A stretch of DNA of 64,000 nucleotides from Acinetobacter rongchengensis. GTDB taxonomy: Bacteria > Pseudomonadota > Gammaproteobacteria > Pseudomonadales > Moraxellaceae. Below are positions 54,889 through 64,000 of this stretch, in pieces. The DNA is taken from assembly GCF_003611475.1 (NCBI RefSeq), contig NZ_RAXT01000001.1, positions 1-64,000 of the forward strand, in the 5' to 3' direction. A program made the translations under genes and the position numbers. The notes beneath the pieces are model-generated. The model saw only the letters and a program-made list of their open reading frames with translations, searched no databases and had not been told where the DNA came from. Every line of letters starts with the position of its first letter. The first letter of the stretch is position 1.

Positions 54889-55830
54889 ATGAATAAAAAA
54901 CGCTTTTATCGCAGCATTTTCTTGGTGCTTTGTATTTTAATACTTGGCTTAACAGCATGCGCACAATTTAATGCACAAAGTACCACTCAGTTTGCGGTCA
55001 ACCTTGAACGTAAAATTTCAGGATTAGAAAAGAAACAAATGATCCTTAGCACGGGTGAAAAAATAGTTTACCTTGAAGCAGGTGATCCAAAGCATGAAAC
55101 TATTGTTTTGTTACATGGTTTTGGTGCAAATAAAGATAACTTTACCCGTTTTTCTCGGAAACTTACTGACAAATACCATGTCATCATTCCTGACAATGTA
55201 GGTTTTGGTGAATCGAGTAGAATTGATAATGCTCGATATGATTCAGACGCGCAAGCCACTCGCTTTCATCAGATGATGAGCCAATTACATTTACAACAGG
55301 TTCATTTAGGCGGAAGCTCAATGGGTGGGCATATTTCTATCGCATTTGCTGCAAAATACCCCAATCAAGTCAAAAGCTTATTGTTATTAGACTCTGGTGG
55401 TTTTTGGAGTGTTCCAAGAATGCCGATTTTTACAGATTTTGGTACTGGAAAGAACCCATTAATTATTGAAAATGAAGAAGATTATATAAAATTATATGAT
55501 ATCGTGATGACGAATCCACCGTTTGTTCCAAAACTGATGCTGAGAACATTTGCCCAAGACAGCATCAATAATGCCGGTTTGGAGCGTAAGATCTCCAGTC
55601 AGCTTGCTGCAGACCCAATTGAGGAACGTGCAAAAACTGTTAAACAACCAACATTGGTGATTTGGGGTAAAGAAGACAAACTACTCGATGTGAAAACCAC
55701 GACAACTATTAAAGCATTGATGCCTCAGTCGCAAATCATCATTTTGGATGATACAGGGCATTTACCTATGCTCGAAGCACCAAATAAAGTGGCTCAGGAT
55801 TATTTATTATTTTTGGCCAATTTAAAATAA
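54889..55830 (+). CDS. Alpha/beta hydrolase, lipoprotein
   Basis: 313 aa. Lipoprotein signal with Cys24 (LGLTAC). The hydrolase core shows VLLHGFGANKDNF (oxyanion region), the nucleophile elbow GGSSMGGH (Ser about 144), an acid in WGKEDKLLD and the His in DDTGHLPMLEAP. Cell-envelope esterase or lipase of unknown substrate, similar to monoacylglycerol lipase-type proteins. AGGAATAAA precedes the ATG. Confidence 0.86.
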   Translation: MNKKRFYRSIFLVLCILILGLTACAQFNAQSTTQFAVNLERKISGLEKKQMILSTGEKIVYLEAGDPKHETIVLLHGFGANKDNFTRFSRKLTDKYHVIIPDNVGFGESSRIDNARYDSDAQATRFHQMMSQLHLQQVHLGGSSMGGHISIAFAAKYPNQVKSLLLLDSGGFWSVPRMPIFTDFGTGKNPLIIENEEDYIKLYDIVMTNPPFVPKLMLRTFAQDSINNAGLERKISSQLAADPIEERAKTVKQPTLVIWGKEDKLLDVKTTTTIKALMPQSQIIILDDTGHLPMLEAPNKVAQDYLLFLANLK

Positions 55831-55905
55831 TGATGTTGAGTTTTAATGATCTATGAATTCAGTTCAAAACCTTGATGCTAATGACTCATGAATAGATCAA
55901 AATGC

Positions 55906-55950
55906 AAAAAAGACCTATAATCTTCTAAATATTTAGAAGTTGATAGGTCT
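55906..55950 (-). terminator. Terminator after cysK
   Basis: Outer stem AGACCTAT/ATAGGTCT and inner stem CTTCTAAAT/ATTTAGAAG; the minus strand then has TTTTTT. 74 bases after the cysK stop. Confidence 0.88.
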
Positions 55951-56023
55951 GCTATTTATACAAATTATACAAAACTCTAAGCTGTACAGATCTCAGCTTT
56001 TGTTGAGCTAGCCTTTTGTAAGT

Positions 56024-57022
56024 TTAGTCTGCTGAAATATCTTCAAACAAGACTGAAGATAAATAACGCTCTCCTGCATCTGGAAGAACCACCACAATGG
56101 TTTTTCCTGCATTTTCAGGACGTGCAGCAAGTTGAGATGCAGCAGCCAATGCAGCACCACTAGAAATCCCAACAAAAATACCTTCTTTCACGGCACTTTG
56201 ACGTGCAAAGTCAATGGCTTCTTGATTTCCAATAGCAATCACTTCATCAACTAAATCTAAATTTAAATTTTTTGGAATAAAGTTTGCACCAATGCCTTGA
56301 ATTTTATGTGGTCCAGGTGTTAAAGCTTCGCCACGTTTAGTTTGACCAATAATTGGCGAATCAGCAGGCTCAACAGCAACAGAGTAAATCGGTTGATTCT
56401 TCACATTTTCAAAGTAGCTTGAAATACCTGAAATTGTGCCACCCGTACCGACGCCTGCAACCAAAATATCAACCTTACCCCCTGTCGCAGCCCAAATTTC
56501 AGGACCTGTAGTCGTTTCATGGATTTTAGGATTGGCTGGATTTTCAAATTGTTGCGGTAAATAATAAGTTTCAGGGTGTTCTGTCGCCAAACGAACAGCT
56601 TCTTCAACAGCCCCTTTCATACCTTTTGCTGGTTCCGTCAAAATAAGATGTGCACCCAATGCTTTTAGGACTTTACGGCGTTCGATACTCATACTTGCCG
56701 GCATAGTTAGGGTAATATCATACCCTTTTGCTGCTGCCACAAATGCCAGTGCAATACCAGTATTACCACTGGTCGGTTCTACAATGTGCATGCCTTTTTT
56801 AAGCAAACCTTTTTGTTCAGCATCTGCGATTAAAGCAGCGCCAATACGGTCTTTCACTGAAAATGCAGGGTTACGGCTTTCAATTTTTGCTAAAACGGTA
56901 GCACCATCTGTAATCAAACGGTTGATTCGAACCAATGGCGTATTGCCAATTGCTTCAGCATTATTACGATAAACGGCTATACCTAAATTTTCTGTTTGTG
57001 GGAAGTTTGGATCTGTCGCCAT
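56024..57022 (-). CDS. cysK: Cysteine synthase A
   Basis: 332 aa. PLP Lys57 in [11 protein letters not shown], the substrate loop [26 protein letters not shown] phosphate loop, and the C-terminal [10 protein letters not shown]. It forms cysteine from O-acetylserine and sulfide. AAGGAAAGACT precedes the ATG. Divergent from plsB, with a perfect palindrome in between. Confidence 0.95.
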   Translation of the reverse strand: MATDPNFPQTENLGIAVYRNNAEAIGNTPLVRINRLITDGATVLAKIESRNPAFSVKDRIGAALIADAEQKGLLKKGMHIVEPTSGNTGIALAFVAAAKGYDITLTMPASMSIERRKVLKALGAHLILTEPAKGMKGAVEEAVRLATEHPETYYLPQQFENPANPKIHETTTGPEIWAATGGKVDILVAGVGTGGTISGISSYFENVKNQPIYSVAVEPADSPIIGQTKRGEALTPGPHKIQGIGANFIPKNLNLDLVDEVIAIGNQEAIDFARQSAVKEGIFVGISSGAALAAASQLAARPENAGKTIVVVLPDAGERYLSSVLFEDISAD

Positions 57023-57140
57023 AGTCTTTCCTTGAATTTTAAGTGAATAATATTGTCCTTATCATAACGCTTTTTTATGAATGTTTGATATTCTCTAAAA
57101 GTATTTAGTTATACGTAAAAATGAAATGTTTATAGCCATA

Positions 57141-57163
57141 AATCATAAACTTAGTTTATGATT
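57141..57163. promoter_or_regulatory. Perfect palindrome between cysK and plsB
   Basis: AATCATAAAC and GTTTATGATT are exact reverse complements around TTA. It lies 119 bases from the cysK start and 93 from the plsB start, a plausible dimeric-regulator operator. The regulator is unknown. Confidence 0.6.
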
Positions 57164-57255
57164 CAACTGTTTGACTGATTTGTCATCAAATCTGCTTGCA
57201 TATCTATATAAGATTTAAAGCATAATAACCTTATTAAAAATATTTTGAGAATCAC

Positions 57256-59433
57256 ATGGCAACAAATGCTTATCAAAAATTTTATCGGCAATTCACTAAA
57301 AAAATTCTAGATAAAATTGTTTCCCCACAAATTTTGGGTGATACACAAGCACTTGAAAATTCAGTAAATAGTGATACGTCAAATGCTTTTCCGATATGCT
57401 ATGTAATTCAAGACGATTCAACATCAAACAAAGTACTGATTGATAATGAAACGGAGAAAAGAAATTTAAGCCCTGCATTTGCGCCTTTAACGATGGGCGA
57501 TGCGCAAGAAGATGATTCTTTCTTAACACTTGAAGCCAGTAAATCCAATGCTTCAGCCTATTATCCAGATAAACTAATTCGTTTAGTAGAATATCTACTT
57601 AAACACCCTGAAGCAGATGTTTTGTTGGTTCCTGTCACGATTTTATGGGGGCGTGCTCCTGAAAATGAGGATAGTTGGTATAAAGCGCTGATGGCAGATG
57701 CTTGGACTAAACCGACGGGTATTAAACAAGCCATTAATATCACTTTATATGGTCGTGAAAATTATATTGAATTTCATCAAGCTGTTTCTTTAAGAAGCTT
57801 GATTAATACTTCACTTGAAATTGCGCCAAACTTTGCACCGGCTCACTTTGTCGTAACTGAGTTAAATAAATCGTTTTATCAATATAAAGAAGCGATTTTA
57901 GGACCAGATTTGTCGGATCGTCGTAATGTGATTAACAAGTTGATGACGAGTGAAGCCATTAAACAAGCCATTCTGACAGAAAGTATTCATAAAAAAATCA
58001 GTGTTAATGCCGCGGAAAATTTGGCACGTGGTTATTTAGATGAAATTGTTTCAGATTTTTCTTATTCAACTTTACGCTTTGCTGAAATTGCGCTGACCAA
58101 GTTATGGACTCAACTCTACGATGGTATTGAGGTACATCATTTTGATACTGTTCGAGAGCTTGCGAAAGATTATGAGATTGTCTATACACCATGCCATCGT
58201 AGCCATATCGATTATTTATTATTGTCTTTTGTGATCTATAAACGTGGTTTGATGGTTCCACATATTGCAGCAGGGATTAATTTAAATATGCCTATCGTTG
58301 GGCAACTGATGCGTGGTGCAGGTGCTTATTTTATTCGTCGTAGTTTTAATGGAAATGCGCTTTATACGTCTGTATTTAAAGAATATATTTTTAGCTTACT
58401 CAACCGCAATACACCTTTAGAATATTTTATTGAAGGTGGTCGTTCTCGCACTGGATTATTGTTACCCGCTAAAAAAGGCATGCTTGCTATGACCATTCAG
58501 AGTCATTTACGTGGCAACAGTAAACCAATTGTGTTTATTCCAACGTATTTTGGTTATGAAAAACTTATGGAAGGTTCTTCGTATATCAAAGAGTTAGGCG
58601 GACAGAAAAAACAAGCTGAATCGCTATTTGGTTTATTAAAATCCATTCAAAAGATTGAAAAGGTTTTTGGGATTGTGCATGTCAACTTTGGTGAACCCGT
58701 ATTTTTAGATGATATTTTAAATAAGAATCAAGCACCTAAGCATGTTGCATTACAAGATGAATTACCTGAATCTGTAAAAACATCAATCAATGAGGTTGCC
58801 AATGAAATCCTTGAAAATATTAACAAAGCCGTAGTGATCAATCCTGTAAGTTTAATTTCTTTGGTTTTATTAAATGCACCGACACATGCACTTTCAGAGC
58901 GTGAAGTATTGTTACGCTTAGAACAATTCCGTAATTTACTTAAATATCATCGTTATGATGATCGTATGAAAATTACAGCACTTTCAAACCATGAAATTAT
59001 TCAATATGCCTTGAAACTCAAACAAGTTGAATTTATTGAGCATGATAATGAGCGTTGGATCAAAGTTGCAGATACTCAAGCTGCGCTGCTCAAATATTTT
59101 AGTAATAACATTATCCATACTTATATTTTGCCTGCTTTGATCGCCAGTGTATTGAAGAATCAATTAGAACAATCCAGTTTCATTATTGATAAAAATCAGT
59201 TAGTTGAACTGATTTCTGAGCATTATAATCATGTTCAAAAGCAATTTTATTTGAAATGGGACAGTTCAGAAGTTGATACAGAAATTGAGCAACTTTTAGA
59301 ATATTTTGTTGCTGAGCGATTAATAACTATTGAAAATCAAAGCATTCATATTCATCAATCTGATGAAGCACTCAGTTTGCTGACCTCATTCGCACATTTA
59401 TATGAAATGAATTTGCCACAAGAAGCCAAATAA
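57256..59433 (+). CDS. plsB: Glycerol-3-phosphate acyltransferase
   Basis: 725 aa. The four acyltransferase blocks are visible: CHRSHIDYLLLSF (from about 313, HX4D), GAYFIRRSF, FIEGGRSRTG and VFIPTYFGYEKL. It transfers a fatty acid to position 1 of glycerol-3-phosphate at the inner membrane. Shorter than E. coli PlsB (807 aa) at both ends but complete in the core. Confidence 0.93.
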   Translation: MATNAYQKFYRQFTKKILDKIVSPQILGDTQALENSVNSDTSNAFPICYVIQDDSTSNKVLIDNETEKRNLSPAFAPLTMGDAQEDDSFLTLEASKSNASAYYPDKLIRLVEYLLKHPEADVLLVPVTILWGRAPENEDSWYKALMADAWTKPTGIKQAINITLYGRENYIEFHQAVSLRSLINTSLEIAPNFAPAHFVVTELNKSFYQYKEAILGPDLSDRRNVINKLMTSEAIKQAILTESIHKKISVNAAENLARGYLDEIVSDFSYSTLRFAEIALTKLWTQLYDGIEVHHFDTVRELAKDYEIVYTPCHRSHIDYLLLSFVIYKRGLMVPHIAAGINLNMPIVGQLMRGAGAYFIRRSFNGNALYTSVFKEYIFSLLNRNTPLEYFIEGGRSRTGLLLPAKKGMLAMTIQSHLRGNSKPIVFIPTYFGYEKLMEGSSYIKELGGQKKQAESLFGLLKSIQKIEKVFGIVHVNFGEPVFLDDILNKNQAPKHVALQDELPESVKTSINEVANEILENINKAVVINPVSLISLVLLNAPTHALSEREVLLRLEQFRNLLKYHRYDDRMKITALSNHEIIQYALKLKQVEFIEHDNERWIKVADTQAALLKYFSNNIIHTYILPALIASVLKNQLEQSSFIIDKNQLVELISEHYNHVQKQFYLKWDSSEVDTEIEQLLEYFVAERLITIENQSIHIHQSDEALSLLTSFAHLYEMNLPQEAK

Positions 59434-59474
59434 CTTTCTTGTTTCATCGCTGTATTAGAAAATATTTACATAAT

Positions 59475-59506
59475 GTAAAAGACTGAAATATAATTCAGTC
59501 TTTTAC
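59475..59506. terminator. Bidirectional terminator between plsB and the methyltransferase gene
   Basis: GTAAAAGACTGAA-atataa-TTCAGTCTTTTAC: 13 perfect pairs. It overlaps the stop codon of the minus-strand gene. Confidence 0.85.
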
Positions 59507-60183
59507 AATTTAACTCCAATAAAACCATAATAGTTAAGCACTTGAGTAAAATTTTTGCTCTGCTTTAAACCTGTTTGATGATAGAGCGCTAATATTTGAT
59601 TGGCACTGATTAAGTGAAAATCATGCTTTAAACGCTCAATCATGGTTTGGCTTTGTTTTTCTGAAAGCCCTGTTTTCAAAGCCATCGTTTTTAATGTTTT
59701 CAATTCTTGTTTCGTCTCAATTTGAGTTAAATCAACACTGATGCATATCCCTTCTGCTTTTAAACTCGCAACAATCTCTTGAAAAAAAATAGCTTTATTT
59801 TCAATAGGAACAAAATGTGAAACCAGTATCGCAAGTGCCGCATCAAACTGTTCAACCATTGAATTTAAAACAGCAGTATCAGCATGAATAAAGCTTACTC
59901 GCTCCGCTAAAGTGCCGTGCTGTTGAATATGATTTTGAGCTTTTTCAAGCATATTGATCGCAGGATCAATCGCAGTAAACGTCCATTTTGGAAATTGTTC
60001 AAGTAAATATTGCAATTCATAACCCGTCCCACAACCGACGATTAAAATATGGGCGTGTTCATTTAAATAAGTTTCTAAAAGTGCGTGAACTTGTAAATGA
60101 ATCAGCTCATAGCCTAGGATTAATTTACGAATATGTTCATCATATCCATCAACAACCAAGGGATTATTAAAATCTTTTGCCAT
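59503..60183 (-). CDS. Class I SAM-dependent methyltransferase
   Basis: 226 aa. Motif I ILIVGCGTGYELQYLLE, the strand 2 acid in FTAIDPAINML, and LAILVSHFV. The start at 60183 (MAKDFNNPLVVDGYDEH) has AAAGG upstream. Substrate unknown. Shares strand with the TetR gene upstream, 70 bases away. Confidence 0.82.
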   Translation of the reverse strand: MAKDFNNPLVVDGYDEHIRKLILGYELIHLQVHALLETYLNEHAHILIVGCGTGYELQYLLEQFPKWTFTAIDPAINMLEKAQNHIQQHGTLAERVSFIHADTAVLNSMVEQFDAALAILVSHFVPIENKAIFFQEIVASLKAEGICISVDLTQIETKQELKTLKTMALKTGLSEKQSQTMIERLKHDFHLISANQILALYHQTGLKQSKNFTQVLNYYGFIGVKL

Positions 60184-60253
60184 GATTTCAACCTTTAGCA
60201 TTTGTATGAAATATTTTTAAATTAAATATATGAATGGCAGAGTTATTTATTAC

Positions 60254-60895
60254 TTATTCTGAACGGTGTTTTACCCGAACCGCTTGCAAACAAAAATCAG
60301 CAATTTGTTTTACAAAATACTCTTTATAGCTCTGATCAAACATCTTGGTTTTTGCAATACTTAAAGGTTCAATCACCACAAATGTCATTGCGCCTACAAT
60401 ACACAGTGCTGTGGTATTCAAATCCTCAAAAATAAATTCACCTGAATGTCGCCCTTCCGTAAGTATTTTGATAATGCTTTCTTTAATCAATTGTTTACTT
60501 TGAAAACGTTCTAATTCAAATTTAGGATCGACTGGTTCAAAAAGTAAAGAATAAGATAAACGTGGACTGTTCATTGCTCTTTTGACAAACGTGGTCACCG
60601 CACGATTTAATTTTTCTATTGCTGTCTGTTCAGTATGCGCAATATCATTCAAAATATTCACTTCAATATGAATCGCAGCATTCAGCACTTCAATCAAAAC
60701 CTGATTTTTATTTTCAAAATAACGATAAACCAAACCACTCGAAATTCCAGCTCTGTCTGCAATCGCTTGAATTTGTGCATCTTTGAACCCTCCTTGTGCA
60801 ACTAACTCTCGTGCAGATTTTAAAATCATCTCACGATTTTGCTGCATTTTTTCTTCCATCACTGAGGATCTTTTATAATTCATAACGAGGCACAT
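60254..60895 (-). CDS. TetR-family transcriptional regulator
   Basis: 213 aa. HTH MILKSARELVAQGGFKDAQIQAIADRAGISSGLVYRYFENKNQVLIEV in the first 60 residues, then a variable ligand domain. The start could be 60895, 60883 or a later Met; the choice is uncertain because AAAGGAA lies too near 60895 and too far from 60883. Its target is probably itself and the adjacent genes. Confidence 0.83.
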   Translation of the reverse strand: MCLVMNYKRSSVMEEKMQQNREMILKSARELVAQGGFKDAQIQAIADRAGISSGLVYRYFENKNQVLIEVLNAAIHIEVNILNDIAHTEQTAIEKLNRAVTTFVKRAMNSPRLSYSLLFEPVDPKFELERFQSKQLIKESIIKILTEGRHSGEFIFEDLNTTALCIVGAMTFVVIEPLSIAKTKMFDQSYKEYFVKQIADFCLQAVRVKHRSE

Positions 60896-61071
60896 TTCCT
60901 TTTTGAAAATATAAACTAAAGTATGATTCTACCTTGCTTTTTTATTAAAGTAATCAAGCTTAAATAAATCACTCTGAATGACGAGTCATCTAACAATGAT
61001 TCAATCTAAGCACGGATATAAGGTTAATTTTAATTGGATGTATTCATTGTGAATATGTTTTTCATTATGGG

Positions 61072-62457
61072 TTAATGCGGTTGAAAATTGATAATCACCG
61101 TTAAACCCTGTGGCTGACTTTGTTCAAATTTAAGCTGAAAATTTTGTTGTTCTAACAAGATTTGACTTAAAGCTAAACCTAAACCATAACCTTGCTGTAA
61201 AGAATCCTTACGCCAAAATCGTTTTGTCGCCAAAGCCAATTCTTGTTGATTTAAGCCCACACCAAAATCCTGAATATAAAGCTGTTGTCCTTGTTGAAAA
61301 ATCTTGATTTTTTGTGGGTTTTGCTGATTCAAATTTTTCGAATGCTTAAAACTATTTTCAATAATATTTCGCAATACAATCATCATCGCTGTATATGACA
61401 AATCAATGACCGTCAATGAATCTATATCTAAATCAATTTGGCTATAAATTTCAGGATAATGCGGTTGTAATTGGGTCAAAACATCGTGCAATAATATTTT
61501 TAAATCGGTGGGTTCAATAGATAGACTTTGTTGATGCTCAGTCTGACTTAAAATGAGTAATTGTTCTAATAAGTTTTGATAACGTAAGATACTCTTTTCA
61601 GCATCTATAAGAATATGAATAATTTCAGTATTCTGACCATTTTCTTGCTGTTGTGAAGCAATCATTTTACTCAGTTGTACATTGGTTTTAATCGCTGTTA
61701 AAGGACTTCTCAACTCATGTGCCGCATACGCACTAAAATTCTTCTCATTGTCCAAACTTTCTTTTAAACGTGTCACCAATTCAATCATATTTTCAATAAA
61801 AGGCTGAATTTCATTGGGAATATTTTCAACTTTAAGATTGGATAAAAACTCTAGTCCATGGGCTTCATTCAATTGCTGTATATTTAATGATTGGGTGACT
61901 TTTTCAATCGGTTTAAACTCAGCTTTGACAATCCATAAAATTAAAATAATACAAAGAATCAAAGTTAAAATGAGTGGATATAAAATCGATTGAAGGATTT
62001 CTGTGAGCAATGAATTTCTGAGAATAATTTTTTCAGCAGCAACCACTTGTAATTGATCTTTTTTAAGTACAAAACTACGCCATTCTGTACCATTTTGAAT
62101 CCATGTACTAAAACCCTCAGCTCGATTAGCCAAACCATCGGGTGCACCTTTGGTACGTGCCACAACTTGATGATTGATGATCACATCCGAACCAAAATAC
62201 GTGACTTCACAAGCAATTAGATTTTGTTGACTCAACTCTGAAACCATCGGTTTTGCAGACTGAGCCAATTGCTCAGCAGGAATTTGACTGAGTAAACGAG
62301 CCACCATATGCGCAGAAGCAGACAGACGCTCATCAAGTGTTTCTGTCATTTTTTTTTCTAAATTAAAATATAGCCAAGCAAACGCGACCGCCCATACCAA
62401 AATAAAAGCACAGGTAATGCTCAGAACCAATCGCCATTTTAAACTATAATTTTTCAT
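61072..62457 (-). CDS. Sensor histidine kinase
   Basis: 461 aa, QseC/PmrB-like layout. Two helices (about 10-30 and 165-185) enclose a periplasmic sensor. Then HAMP-like and DHp with the phospho-His in YAAHELRSPLTAIK, and the ATPase with NIIENSFKHS (N box), IQDFGVGLNQQEL (G1) and GYGLGLALSQILL (G2). It follows the response regulator by ten bases. Confidence 0.9.
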   Translation of the reverse strand: MKNYSLKWRLVLSITCAFILVWAVAFAWLYFNLEKKMTETLDERLSASAHMVARLLSQIPAEQLAQSAKPMVSELSQQNLIACEVTYFGSDVIINHQVVARTKGAPDGLANRAEGFSTWIQNGTEWRSFVLKKDQLQVVAAEKIILRNSLLTEILQSILYPLILTLILCIILILWIVKAEFKPIEKVTQSLNIQQLNEAHGLEFLSNLKVENIPNEIQPFIENMIELVTRLKESLDNEKNFSAYAAHELRSPLTAIKTNVQLSKMIASQQQENGQNTEIIHILIDAEKSILRYQNLLEQLLILSQTEHQQSLSIEPTDLKILLHDVLTQLQPHYPEIYSQIDLDIDSLTVIDLSYTAMMIVLRNIIENSFKHSKNLNQQNPQKIKIFQQGQQLYIQDFGVGLNQQELALATKRFWRKDSLQQGYGLGLALSQILLEQQNFQLKFEQSQPQGLTVIINFQPH

Positions 62458-62467
62458 GATTTAAACA

Positions 62468-63136
62468 TCACACATCTAACGCTACATGAAACAGATATCC
62501 AACACCTCGAACCGTTTGAATATACTGTGCTCCAATTTTTTGTCTTAAATGAAAAATATGAACATTCAATGCATTACTTTCAATATTGTCTTGAAAACCA
62601 TAAACCTTATCGATCAGTGTTTCATTCTTTAATACTTGATTTGGGTACATCATAAAAATTTCGAGTAAAGTGTATTCACGTCTAGACAAATTCAGCACTT
62701 GATCTTGCAAGTACACCTGCTGAGTTGCTGTGTCTATTTTCAAATGACCTTGCTGAATCTGATTTGATGCAAAACCACGATGGCGTCTTGCCAAGGCGTG
62801 GATTCTGGCAATAAGTTCTGATAATTCAAAAGGTTTAGTCAGATAATCATCTGCACCATAATTTAATGCATCGACACACTGTTGGGTTTTATTGCGTGCA
62901 GTTAAAACTAAAACGGGTACAGAAATGTGTTGATCACGCCAATTTTTCAATAACAGCAAACCATCTTGATCAGGCAAACCCAAGTCCAAAAGACATAAAT
63001 CCACCGCAGTATTTTTAACAAAATAATCTGCATCCTTGGCTGTGGTCACATGCTCAACTGAAAAATTCAGATGCTGTAGAGACAGACAAATACTTTTTGC
63101 AATATACGGATCATCTTCTACCAGTAAAATAAACAT
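62468..63136 (-). CDS. OmpR-family response regulator (QseB/PmrA-like)
   Basis: 222 aa. Receiver with acidic pair EDD at 7-9, phospho-Asp51 (LLDLGLPDQDG), the switch Thr in VLTAR and Lys in YLTKPF. The C-terminal winged helix shows SRREYTLLEIFMMYPNQVL and VHIFHLRQKIG...VRGVGYLF. ATG at 63136 with GGAG six bases upstream. Confidence 0.92.
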   Translation of the reverse strand: MFILLVEDDPYIAKSICLSLQHLNFSVEHVTTAKDADYFVKNTAVDLCLLDLGLPDQDGLLLLKNWRDQHISVPVLVLTARNKTQQCVDALNYGADDYLTKPFELSELIARIHALARRHRGFASNQIQQGHLKIDTATQQVYLQDQVLNLSRREYTLLEIFMMYPNQVLKNETLIDKVYGFQDNIESNALNVHIFHLRQKIGAQYIQTVRGVGYLFHVALDV

Positions 63137-63184
63137 GCACACTCCCCAAACACTCAGTACACTATTCTACAAAGAAAAACCTAG

Positions 63185-63201
63185 ATTAATGTTCTCTTAA
63201 T
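63185..63201 (+). promoter_or_regulatory. PmrA/QseB-like direct-repeat box
   Basis: ATTAAT-GTTCT-CTTAAT: two hexamers spaced by five bases, one mismatch from the PmrA box CTTAAT-N5-CTTAAT. It lies between the response-regulator start and dsbD, so it may serve either or both. Confidence 0.5.
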
Positions 63202-63247
63202 CTGAAATTATGGATAATGACTTTAAATGGAACCAAGATTGGGAATT

Positions 63248-64000
63248 ATGAAGCTGCAAAAATTGTTCAATGCGTTGTGCATTTCTGTTTTGGTATTCAA
63301 TACAGTGAATACCGTTGCTTTAGCGAATGCCGATTTTTTACCTCCAGATCAAGCCTTTCAGCTGTCTGCCGAATCAATTTCAGCCAATAAAGCACAACTT
63401 AAATGGACGATTGCACCTCATTATTACCTATACCATGATCAATTTAAAGTCAGTGTAAATAACAAAAATATTGCGCTTAGCTTACCCAAAGGTCATATAA
63501 AAGATGATCCTACTTTCGGTAAAACTGAAGTTCATTATGATCAGGTCACTAGCCAAATTCAGGTCAAACCCAATTCAAACTATTTAGTCATGTATCAAGG
63601 CTGTTCAGCTGATGGTTTATGCTATCCCTTACAGCGTAAAACCATCCGTACCGATGCAGATGGGCTCTTTCCACAAAACAATACTACAACTAAAAATATA
63701 CTCGCCAATAACGGCGCAGACTCAATACTTAAACCATCTACAGAAACACTTCCACAAAACACGTTGAATAAACAAAATTCCGATAGCGCAGCGGATTTAG
63801 CCACTACCACTACTCAACAGAAGAAAATTTTAACTGGAAATAACGTCGAAAGTTTAGAAAGTCCTGCAACAAGTGCAAGCAGCGAAGCCATTGTAAATCA
63901 GTCTACGGATTCAAGCACTGTCATTACAAATACAGTTAAAACTGATGCTAAAACTGCTAAAGACAATAATACTAGCAGCACAACGTCATTACAATGGAAT
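63248..64000 (+). CDS. dsbD: Thiol:disulfide interchange protein DsbD, 5' part
   Basis: First 251 codons; the frame is open at the window edge. Signal peptide (LFNALCISVLVFNTVNTVALA), then the DsbD-alpha domain with the Cys pair in YQGCSADGLCYPL and LKWTIAPHYYLYHDQF typical of that domain. From about residue 140 a low-complexity Thr/Ser/Asn/Lys linker follows. DsbD passes electrons from thioredoxin to periplasmic DsbC. The linker is longer than in E. coli. Confidence 0.85.
   Translation, partial: MKLQKLFNALCISVLVFNTVNTVALANADFLPPDQAFQLSAESISANKAQLKWTIAPHYYLYHDQFKVSVNNKNIALSLPKGHIKDDPTFGKTEVHYDQVTSQIQVKPNSNYLVMYQGCSADGLCYPLQRKTIRTDADGLFPQNNTTTKNILANNGADSILKPSTETLPQNTLNKQNSDSAADLATTTTQQKKILTGNNVESLESPATSASSEAIVNQSTDSSTVITNTVKTDAKTAKDNNTSSTTSLQWN

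Noticed and set aside
1..64000. CRISPR arrays, tRNA or rRNA genes
   Set aside because: No regularly spaced direct repeats and no tRNA/rRNA conserved segments were seen on reading the intergenic regions.

Overview
The window reads as chromosomal DNA of an Acinetobacter species (Moraxellaceae, Gammaproteobacteria). The evidence is low GC, alkM with a divergent AraC/XylS-type alkR, the split tusDCB and tusE sulfur relay genes, a CIO-type cytochrome bd operon with a DUF2474 peptide, pgk and fba close together, and PlsB, RoxA and YceF-type Maf homologues. I see no rRNA, tRNA or CRISPR array. About 60 protein genes are supported, most of them ordinary housekeeping or catabolic genes.

Layout. 1-7.4 kb: a frameshifted phospholipase-D gene, a methyltransferase, a DNA glycosylase, then a minus-strand cassette (unknown 271-aa protein, PIN nuclease, AAA ATPase) whose ATPase is cut short. 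An SGNH hydrolase and an SDR follow. 7.5-11.8 kb: a fatty-acyl catabolic cluster (histidine phosphatase, kinase-like phosphotransferase, acyl-CoA dehydrogenase) with a divergent LysR regulator. 11.8-16.7 kb: an accessory patch holding a zincin metallopeptidase gene, two tandem signal-peptide paralogues, a DUF7710-like small protein and a divergent proteasome-beta-like protein. 16.8-20.3 kb: the cytochrome bd operon with a 35-aa subunit gene. 20.8-26.5 kb: nitroreductase, fumC, a GalE-like protein, and tusDCB plus tusE.

26.9-30.5 kb: a second accessory patch with a DUF2087 protein, repeats, a GC-richer stretch that folds into two long hairpins, an AT-rich HEPN-type protein, and a wrecked dinJ/yafQ toxin-antitoxin pair. 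30.5-33 kb: alkM/alkR and another GC-richer non-coding stretch. 33.3-43.3 kb: two acetyltransferases, an EamA transporter, fba, a lipoprotein, pgk, DUF2237, Maf, a PDZ protein, roxA and tehB. 43.4-48.5 kb: a glutamate-synthase-like flavoprotein, a YbdG-like channel and an ABC exporter. 48.7-53.6 kb: an MFS/mmsB/mmsA operon with a divergent PAS-LuxR regulator. 53.8-64 kb: a phosphatase, a lipoprotein hydrolase, cysK, plsB, a methyltransferase, a TetR regulator, a two-component system and the start of dsbD.

Most interesting points: (1) the metallopeptidase with duplicated periplasmic-type neighbours, which has the architecture of a secreted effector with immunity genes; (2) the structured non-coding element at about 27.6-27.93 kb beside a HEPN gene; (3) the truncated PIN/AAA cassette with a TTGA-coupled start; (4) a 13-base motif, CTTAGGCTAYTTY, found five times in the window and placed directly before the start codons of tusE and roxA. 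Homology calls come from reading motifs by eye. No database search was run.
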